Source: Seison nebaliae (Eukaryota; Rotifera; Pararotatoria; Seisonacea; Seisonidae). From it: a DNA stretch of 64,000 bases. Positions 56,904 to 64,000 of the stretch are shown piece after piece. Each line of letters starts with the position of its first letter. Position 1 is the stretch's first letter. The DNA lies in assembly GCA_023231475.1 (NCBI GenBank), contig JALJEE010000145.1, positions 62,001 through 126,000 on the forward strand, in the 5' to 3' direction. Both the position numbers and the translations under genes were made by a program. The notes beneath the pieces were generated by a model. It had not been told where the DNA came from, did not search any database, and saw only the letters and a program-made list of their open reading frames with translations.

Positions 56904-59900
56904 TTACGTGTCACACATTAGGATTTTTTTCAATTCCTCTCCAGTATGAACGACGACATTATTCAACACCTACACAAAAAAAGGAAATTTTAGATAATTA
57001 CGAATGAAAAGGAAGAAATTCAATATGCATGTTCGTTAAAGCCGAAAAAGATTGAGAAAAAATATTTATTACATTTTCATTCCTAATTCTATTTCTTCCA
57101 CATTTACATAATTTATCGACAAGAAACCGGAAAAGGATGATAAATAAAAGTAATTGAACTTTCGAATAAGATTCTTTGTCATCTGCTTTCTGTATAATGC
57201 AATGCGTAATATTATCGTCAGCAATGTCTGTCATTATTTCACCATCGAAACTTTCAATCAAAATATAAATTAATTAGAAATAAAACAGTTAGCGGCAAAA
57301 AAAGAAACATGTAAATTAGACGAATCAATTCTTTACGATTCTCAACATTCTCTTCTATATAAAATTTCGTATTTTCCAATGCTCTTGGTATTTTCTTTGA
57401 AAGAAGAATTTAAATGTGAGTAGAAGAAGAAAAAACTTTTAATATGGACGAAATTTCTTCTGCATCATCATCATCTTCTGATTCTGATTCGGATGAAGCC
57501 GATTCTTTTAGTAATGGATTGTCCAAAACAACATCGTCTTTCTTCTCATCATCTTTCTCAATAATTTCTTTATCATCTTCATCATCGTCAACCTCATGAA
57601 TTGGTTCGACATCTACATCGATCTCTTCTTTTCCTTCATCAGAAACTTTGAGAATTTCAATTTTCTCCTCGTCATCTTCCATCATCTCATCATCATATTT
57701 CTCCAGATTCTTCGACATATTTCGAGTTGATGTTTTGTACAAATATTTTAGATGTTGCAAATCAGTTGCGGATGTCCAGTCCTTATCTTTTCGGACTCGT
57801 GTCACTCGAGGAAATCGAATGGAAATTCCACCAGCCGAATGTTTATCTGATTTGGAGAATTCTGCTCCCGTAATTTCCCACACGGGCGATTTCTAAAAAT
57901 TCACAAATTTTCAATTATATTTTTAGAAGAAATTCAAACTCTTGGATCTTTGACAATGAAGTCTGGTGCTATCGAACGATCAATTTCACAATTGAAAGGA
58001 ATTTCCGAGAGATCTTGACTGATTTTTTTCACTTGTAATGTTTTTTGCAACGAAACTATTTCGGAATCGGTAAAACCGTTCGCACATTTCGTAACGGTTA
58101 ACCATCTTTTATTTGTATTGTCGAAACAACCCATAAGGAAAGTACTCATTAATCCACCTTTACTTCCAGTACCATAATAAGCTCCAAGAACCACCAAATC
58201 AGCCGTATCGGCCATTGCACCTTTTGCCAAATAGTCTTTCTTCATTTTTAACCAATGTCGTTTTCCTGGTTCATAAACTGATTGTTTGTCCTTTATCATT
58301 ATTCCCTCCAATTTCTTATTAATTGCCATCCTCATTAATCGGTCGACATCACTCGAACTTTCTGCTTTGAACAATTGAGATAATCGAATATGATTCTTTA
58401 TCGGAGTGATATTCTTCTCTAACAATTTCCGACGTTCAATTAATGGTGTATTAAATAAATTCTGATCATTATATTGCAAGATGTCGAACACAAATAAACA
58501 GACTGATGCATCTGCGAACTTCATTCTCTTATGTGTTCCCAATGTACCAAATGGGAGAGGTTGTTCCGTTTTATTATCGACGAGTAAAACTTCCGCATCA
58601 ATAATCAATTTCTTCGCACCTACGAATGCTTTCGGTACATACTTCTCCACATACTGTAACTTATTAGCCGGAACGTTTTTAAGAGAACGCGAAAAGAATT
58701 GGAAATCATCTCCATTCTTATGAATTTGAATTCGTTCTCCATCATATTTCACTTCAACCATCATTCCATGAGGACAACCTCGAACTGCATCCAAACTTGA
58801 CTTACATGGTTTGGCCTGGAAATTTTATGAAAATTATTATAAAGAAATGAAAAAAATTTAACGAGCATAGGTAGAACGGGAGTCATTAATGATGCGCGAA
58901 TCGTCAACGCTTTCATCAATCTTCCTTTTTTCGATTTATAACGAATTTCATTTCTTTCAATTACATCCTTCAAATTACGTGACGCTTGAAACGCATCATA
59001 CACATCTGGTCCCAGAGAAGACAATCTAATAAATTTATAAGAAAAAATTAATTGTTTTTAGAAGAATAAATTTAACATTTGTTTTGGTCCTGAATTAATT
59101 CTCAAATCTTTCTTGACAGATCGAATAAATAATTGTAAATCGAATACGGTACATCTGTCCAAATAATTTGAATAAGAAAATATATTGAATAGAAAAAAAT
59201 AAGATTAGTAAAATCCAAACCTTCTTAATAATTTTCGAAAGAAATTTTCTTGATCTTGCGATTTACTTAATTTTGCTAATCGTTTTAAATTCTCATCAAA
59301 TTCCTTTCAAAAAATGAAAATTTTATTATATATTATTTTTCATTTATGAATGAGTTCAAAAAGAACTTTTATTGTCATTTTCGTAGTGTTCAATGGATGG
59401 ACATATTTACTCTTTTCATAATGCTCCGCCATTGTCTCGGCGACATTTCCCGATTCGTTAGTATCATCTGTCAATCGTCTGATGGATTTATGAAAAATCT
59501 GACGATATTATTTTTTTCATGAGAATAAAAAAATTGACAAAATATGTAACGGTGGAGAAGATTGATATGATGGTTTTAGTTTGGAGATTGTAAGTATTCT
59601 TATTGATTTGTGGTAACAATAATTTAATGACAAGATATTTCTCTCCTAACGACAATTTTTGCTCTAATAAAACATATTTTAGAAAATTAAAATTTGAATT
59701 AATTCGTCAACCTCTCAGAAAGGTTCGAATACATTGAGTTTTATCATTATGACCTGCAATTTTCTCTAATGATTTGATTAGTAAACCAAAATCATACATA
59801 TTCATTGATGGATTTTCAGTTACCTCATCTGTATCATGACCATCGTCATCTTCAAGTTCATCAGTTGATGATGATGATGATTCTTCATCATCACTTTCAT

Positions 59901-60370
59901 CTCCCTCATCATCATCATCGTCACTTGATTCTTCTTCTGACGTTGATTGTCTGCGACGCTTCACATTTTTATTGTGTTTCTTTGGTCGTTTAGTGGTGGA
60001 TGATCCTAAGTTAGTTCGAAAATTTTATAAGTTTTTTATAAATTCTATAAAAATTTTGGTAACTTTTCTTAGATGACGATTGCTTTGAAATCAAATGAAT
60101 AATTTCCTTTCTATCTTCCTTATCTAGAATAGAGAAGCCTTGTAAATCTTCAGTGGAATCGATGATCTTAGTAGTTGGACGTGCTCTAGTGAATGTGTCG
60201 AAAATACATGGAACATGATACCAAGATTTCATTTTATCTTCTCCAGAAGAAAAGACGTTTTGGGAAAGTTTCGCTATTCGAGTAGTACCTTTCTCTATTT
60301 GTTTCTTACACCTCTTGCAAGATGATCTCCCAGTCTTAGCATAATCGCACATGTATTCGTTAGAAGACAT
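56904..60370 (-). CDS. LIG3: DNA ligase III
   Basis: ATP-dependent ligase that seals single-strand breaks; in other animals it is essential for mtDNA upkeep. The N-terminal PARP-type zinc finger is CKRCKKQIEKG..WYHVPCIF. An Asp/Ser-rich linker follows. The helical DNA-binding domain ends in SLGPDVYDAFQASRNLKDVI and ASLMTPVLPML. The adenylation domain has motif I VEVKYDGERIQIHKN, motif III LIIDAEVLLVD, motif IV LEGIMIKD and motif V HWLKMKKDYLAKGAMADTAD. The OB-fold includes VWEITGAEFSKSDKHSAGGI and SIRFPRVTRVRKDKDW. An acidic tail ends at 57410 if read through. A splice to 57385-57300 and then about 57254 gives FDGEIMTDIADDNITHCII, which resembles the start of the LIG3 BRCT domain. The very last exon (to 56904) is tentative. 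Confidence 0.9.
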
Positions 60371-60961
60371 TGTTAACTAGTTGATTTTTTTCAAAATGAG
60401 ATTTTGTTTGATAATAGGAATAATTTCTTAAGGAATGAATGAAGTTTTAGTTTATTTCGATTTACTTAAATATTCTATGTTAAATTTAATATTACGCAAT
60501 TCTACTCAAGTATCAACACGACCGGACAAGAATTGTCTCTTTACAGTTACATAACTTCAGCTTATATTATAATTAGATAGAAAATACATGCAGCAACAAG
60601 ATGAAAAGAGTAGCCATTGTAGCGTAATTCAAGGTCGTTGGAAAAGAGAAATCTTTTTAAGATCTCTGATGCATTTTCAATTTGTAAGTAAATAGTTGTT
60701 CAACTCGTTCTGTTGAATCTACAATTCTCTAAACAAATAATAGTACTCAATGAGTAGTACTCATATCCTTGAACCTATAGCTAGCGTGCGAAATATTTAG
60801 TTGACGCTTTGTGTACAATTTATATAGTAATAGTAGAGTTGTTATGACAATAGCATAGTATAACTAATATCGATTGGAAGTTCCAATTTGAGACTCATAA
60901 ATTTCGATTATAAATACAACATGTATGTTCTTTCGTAGTAAATTTATCGAAACATTTTTTT
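60371..60961. other. Spacer between the two ligase genes
   Basis: AT-rich; upstream region of LIG3 and 3' flank of the paralog. No feature seen. Confidence 0.5.
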
Positions 60962-62406
60962 TTAAAGAGATGAATTATATAAATTTTGTAAATGAAATAA
61001 TGTCGTCGCTGTTTCCCAATTTTTATCCGTGCGCACTCGTTGAATTTTCGGTAACTTTATTGAAATGTTGTTAGCGGAAAATTGATTATTCTTCCAAAAC
61101 GCTTGTCCCGAAACTTCCAACACGATAGATGTCTAACATATCATGAATGATATAGAGAATCATTATAATAAAGAGAGAAATATCTGAAAACTTTTGGATT
61201 ATCGATCAATAACGTTGGTATGATTTGTGGATGGATGTCAATGTTATAAGAAATCTGGTGGATGAAAAAAAATTACAAATTAAATTTCAACTTTAATTCT
61301 TTTTTATGTTAACTTGATTAAATGGTGAAAATTTTAATTTCTTTAATTTCTTACTTCGTATAATTTTATTAACATCTTCACATTGTAGAACGGTAACCCA
61401 ACATCCATTTTGACGATCGAAACAACCTAACAAAAATTTTTCATAAACTAAAAAATAAAAGTTAAAAAATTTGACTAAAAAATTACAGAAATTAAACTTA
61501 TTTTTTTGAGGTTTACGTTCTCCTCCTGTAAATACACGCCCAATAGTATCAGGTCAACATTGTCAGCCATGGCACCAGATTCCAGAGAATTTATTTTCAT
61601 TTTCATCCATAATCTTTTTCCCGATTCATATGGCAAATTGTTGTCTTTTATCATTAATCCTTCTCCATCTTCGCTCTTCATTCTTCTCAATAAATTCTCC
61701 AATTCATTTGAATTGGACGCATGGAATCTTTCTGATAAAATGATTTTATTAGGAATCGTATTGGAAATATCTTCCAAAATTCGTCTTCGTTCTATTTGAG
61801 GTTTATGGAGTAGTAGTTCGTTGTCTAATTTCAGAATATCGAATATTACGATTAGAATGTCAATGTTGCGGAAATTATTCCTTCGATGTTTTTCCAATTC
61901 ATTAAAGGCAATATATTTGAATGAAATTTTATCAATTAATAAATATTCCGCTTCTAACACTAATTTATCAGCTTTCGGACAGAAATATGAAAGGTATTCT
62001 TCAGTTGCTCTAATTTGGAATTCCTTCCACGATTTCTTTGGACCAGTCCTCGGAAATAACCAAAATTTCTTGCTTCTTATCATCTTCATCGATCTGGTAA
62101 ATAATCGAGTTTGTTGTGCTGCTAAATGAATTTGAATTCTTTCTCCATCATATTTCTTTTCAACCAACATGCCTCCTTCACATTTTTTGGTTATTTGCTC
62201 AAATGATTTACAGGGATAACCCTAATTAAATAAATAAATAAATAAGAAATTATGATATGAAGACAAAAGAAACTCACCAACATAAATGGAATTGGATCGC
62301 TAAACTTCTTTGCAATTCCTATTCGTTTGAAGATCTTTTCACGATCCAGTTGAATTTCCTCCAATTCATTGTAAGCGTCATTCATCTTACCAATACCTAA
62401 TACCAA
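60962..62406 (-). CDS. Truncated DNA ligase III paralog (adenylation plus OB-fold only)
   Basis: Tandem, same-strand, diverged copy of LIG3. Spliced product of roughly 390 residues. It keeps motif I (GGMLVEKKYDGERIQIH), motif III (LVLEAEYLLID), motif IV (GEGLMIKDNN), motif V (RLWMKMKINSLESGAMADNV) and the OB-fold blocks KFLLGCFDRQNGCWVTVLQC and VLEVSGQAFWKNNQFSANNI, SIKLPKIQRVRTDKNWE. It ends LQNLYNSSL. Two introns fall at the same places as in LIG3: before the PCKS block, and before the VLEVSG/VWEITG block. No PARP zinc finger, DNA-binding domain or BRCT was found. The 5' end is open: the frame runs to 62406 from a TTG, and the first ATG is 62385. No frameshift or internal stop. The family motif residues kept imply an active adenylyltransferase; substrate and role are unknown. 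Confidence 0.8.
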
Positions 62407-62856
62407 TTATTTTGAAGTTGATTTTAAATTATCATTTGTAGAAAAAAAAATTATCATTTCCAAAAAATAACCAACTCAAATCGTCATAGAAATGTTTTTA
62501 AAATATAAATTAGTTTCCATGGAAACATTGAAAAACAACTGATGGAACAAACTGAAAATTAATGTCAGAAAAAATGTAATGCATTCCACAGTTTGAAAGT
62601 TCCTTATTTTCTTTTCAGCTTTCACTTATTTTCACTTTCCTCACCTTATTTATCTCACAGATATTTATTAACTGTCCAATTGATGAATACTATTTCTGTC
62701 GATTAATTGTTCCTGTCAAAGAAAGTTCCAATTATTAAAATCCGATTCTTATTTTATAAAGTAAAAAATTATTAAAAAATTGTTAAATTAATTTTAGTTA
62801 TCTTAAAACTATAAACATTAAAAGAAAATATGAAGTTATACGAAAAAAAAAATTTT
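62407..62856. other. Spacer, possible missing 5' exon region of the ligase paralog
   Basis: I searched it for an exon matching the LIG3 DNA-binding domain and found none. It ends in the poly-T terminator of the tRNA gene. Confidence 0.45.
62842..62853 (-). terminator. RNA polymerase III poly-T terminator
   Basis: A run of at least nine T on the minus strand starts about 8 nt after the tRNA 3' end. Confidence 0.8.
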
Positions 62857-62863
62857 CGTCCCT

Positions 62864-62924
<61 letters not shown>

Positions 62925-62930
62925 AGAGAC
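62857..62930 (-). tRNA. tRNA-Asn (GTT)
   Basis: Minus-strand cloverleaf: acceptor GTCTCTG pairs with CAGGGAC, D-arm GCGCAATCGGTTAGCGC, anticodon loop CTGTTAACC with anticodon GTT, T-arm GGTTCAAGCCC, discriminator G at 62857. No intron. The D- and T-arm sequences serve as the internal A and B boxes for RNA polymerase III. The TTCAA in place of TTCGA in the T loop is the only departure I see from the standard animal tRNA-Asn. Confidence 0.96.
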
Positions 62931-63020
62931 ACATTTACAAATTCCTTAAAGAATATTTATTTGATGAATAAGAGGAATATATTGTTAAAAAAAAATGAAT
63001 TAAAAATATTTTTATTAAAT

Positions 63021-63681
63021 TCAAGAATAATCGGGGGAATTTTGAGGCACAACAATTTTCCTCTTTGACTTATTTTCGATTTTTTCAGTTCCCATTATAT
63101 TACCAACGCCAGCCGAATAGAAGAAAGCGTTGGAAGGTGGAACTTCATCAACTGATTTCCACAAAGCAGCGGCATCCTTCGGAGTTATTTCTTTCCTTCT
63201 ATCTTTAACATTTGAAATGTTATTTTTCAATTTTAAATCATTGAATTTCGGTGAGATTTCTTCGATTTTCTCTGTCAATTGTTTCCATTCTTCCGATTTT
63301 TCCGTTACAAATTTCGCACCAATACATCGCTTATTGGTGAACGGATCTATTGTATTTCCCAATTCGTAAATTCGTTCTTCGATTAAATGAGATTCCTTAT
63401 GAGGAATCAAATTCTCTTTAATTAGAACCAGATCTCCAATATTCAATTTCTTCATTAACTTTTCCTCACAATTGGCATCGTAATGTTCCCGATTATTGAA
63501 ATACTTAAAAATTTTGATTTTTATAAATTTGTTTTCACAAAACAGGAAAGTGAACCATATGTAACTTTTCATTCAGAACCATTCGATTAACTCGGACTCT
63601 TGCAGTATTCTCTTTGGAATCAATCCGAATTAATTTACCAATTAATAATTTTTTATTTAACGGAATATTCTTGATGAACAT
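63021..63681 (-). CDS. MRPS17: Mitochondrial small-subunit ribosomal protein uS17m
   Basis: Component of the mitochondrial small ribosomal subunit. Two exons; the intron (about 63507-63560) removes an in-frame stop. The first exon gives LLIGKLIRIDSKENTARVRV followed by NRMVLNEKLHM; the second gives YFNNREHYDANCEEKLMKKL, NIGDLVLIKENL and RIYELGNTIDPFTNKRCIGA. These match the OB-fold and the (V/I)DP(V/F)T block of animal MRPS17. The C-terminal extension of about 60 residues is charged and mostly helical, longer than the human protein. The start at 63681 is the only ATG in frame. It is divergent with the next gene across 213 bp. Confidence 0.92.
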
Positions 63682-63894
63682 CTCATCAAAACTTGATATA
63701 GGGGAGATATGAAAGATAATATAGATTATGTAATGGAATATTTTACAGAATTAAAAAGAAATCAAAGCCAGAAATTGGAATGAACATTTTTCAAAAACTT
63801 TCTTTTTCTTTTTTATTGTTTCGAAAAGAGGAAAGTTACCTACACGACGAAAATTTTAATAAAGTTACGCGTTATAATTTTAAAATTTTCGGTT
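63682..63894. promoter_or_regulatory. Short bidirectional promoter region
   Basis: The 213-bp gap separates the MRPS17 start codon from a plus-strand start codon. Very AT-rich; no specific motif recognised. Confidence 0.35.
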
Positions 63895-64000
63895 ATGGAT
63901 CCGGATTACGTATATGAAAAATTCCTACAAATTCTTCAAGAAAAAAAATCAAGTGATTTAGATGTGAATAATTATCTTGGTGAATTTTGGAAAAAAGAAG
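63895..64000 (+). CDS. N-terminus of an unknown protein (3' partial)
   Basis: An open frame begins MDPDYVYEKFLQILQEKKSS and runs to the window edge without a stop (about 35 residues). Asp, Lys and Glu content suggests coding rather than chance. Product unknown; only the first residues are visible. Confidence 0.45.
   Translation, partial: MDPDYVYEKFLQILQEKKSSDLDVNNYLGEFWKKE

Noticed and set aside
1-64000. CRISPR arrays, insertion sequences, phage or bacterial operons
   Set aside because: No direct-repeat arrays, terminal inverted repeats with a transposase, or Shine-Dalgarno-led gene strings. All recognised genes are animal-type with spliceosomal introns.

Overview
The window is nuclear DNA from a small-genome invertebrate animal. 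The base composition is strongly AT-rich. The genes are animal genes cut by many tiny introns, mostly 43-60 nt and one of only 33 nt. Many proteins carry low-complexity Asp, Ser, Asn/His or Gln runs, and there is one metazoan-type tRNA-Asn. I cannot name the species. Acariform mites, some nematodes and rotifers share these traits. No prokaryotic, viral, CRISPR or recognisable transposon feature was seen.

Layout, left to right. 1-2648 (+): 3' part of an EF-hand/GAF-like protein resembling EFCAB5. 2861-3755 (-): unknown basic membrane protein. 4147-4929 (-): MANF. 5602-8187 (-): FCP1/CTDP1, the RNA polymerase II CTD phosphatase. 9239-11476 (-): AP-4 type bHLH factor. About 5.4 kb follow with no supported gene. 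16949-19224 (-): ABHD16A lipase. 20306-22808 (-): cytoplasmic poly(A)-binding protein. About 3.3 kb follow without a gene. 26141 (+): orphan. 26716-27946 (-): uridine-cytidine kinase. 28583-29886 (+): GRTP1-like Rab GAP. 30319-31539 (-): orphan. 32461 (+): small membrane ORF. 33043-33600 (-): Rpp21. 34418-35572 (+): TGN38-like protein. 35783-36391 (-): neuronal calcium sensor. 36720-37557 (-): group XII secreted phospholipase A2.

Right part. COQ2 and TIMM22 lie 88 bp apart on + (38257-39934). Two tandem aquaporins follow (40925-43268, +), then an intronless inositol 5-phosphatase (44521-47835, -). Next are PSMD4/Rpn10 (48828-50038, +) with a 66-residue membrane ORF 96 bp downstream, TOMM40 (50703-52077, -), an intronless ATG4 (52931-55432, -), DNA ligase III (about 56904-60370, -) and a stripped-down ligase III paralog (60962-62406, -). 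The window ends with tRNA-Asn (62857-62930, -), mitochondrial uS17m (63021-63681, -) and the start of one more gene (63895, +).

These are mainly unlinked housekeeping genes. Several serve mitochondria: COQ2, TIMM22, TOMM40, MRPS17, and LIG3, whose family maintains mtDNA elsewhere. Others serve the secretory and vesicle system: MANF, the TGN38-like protein, PLA2G12, the 5-phosphatase, the Rab GAP and ATG4. The most unusual signals are the loop-E motif NFAV in both aquaporins, in place of NPAR, and the tandem ligase III paralog that keeps its catalytic motifs but has lost the zinc finger, DNA-binding and BRCT regions. All exon joins given here were made by eye from reading frame and GT..AG signals.
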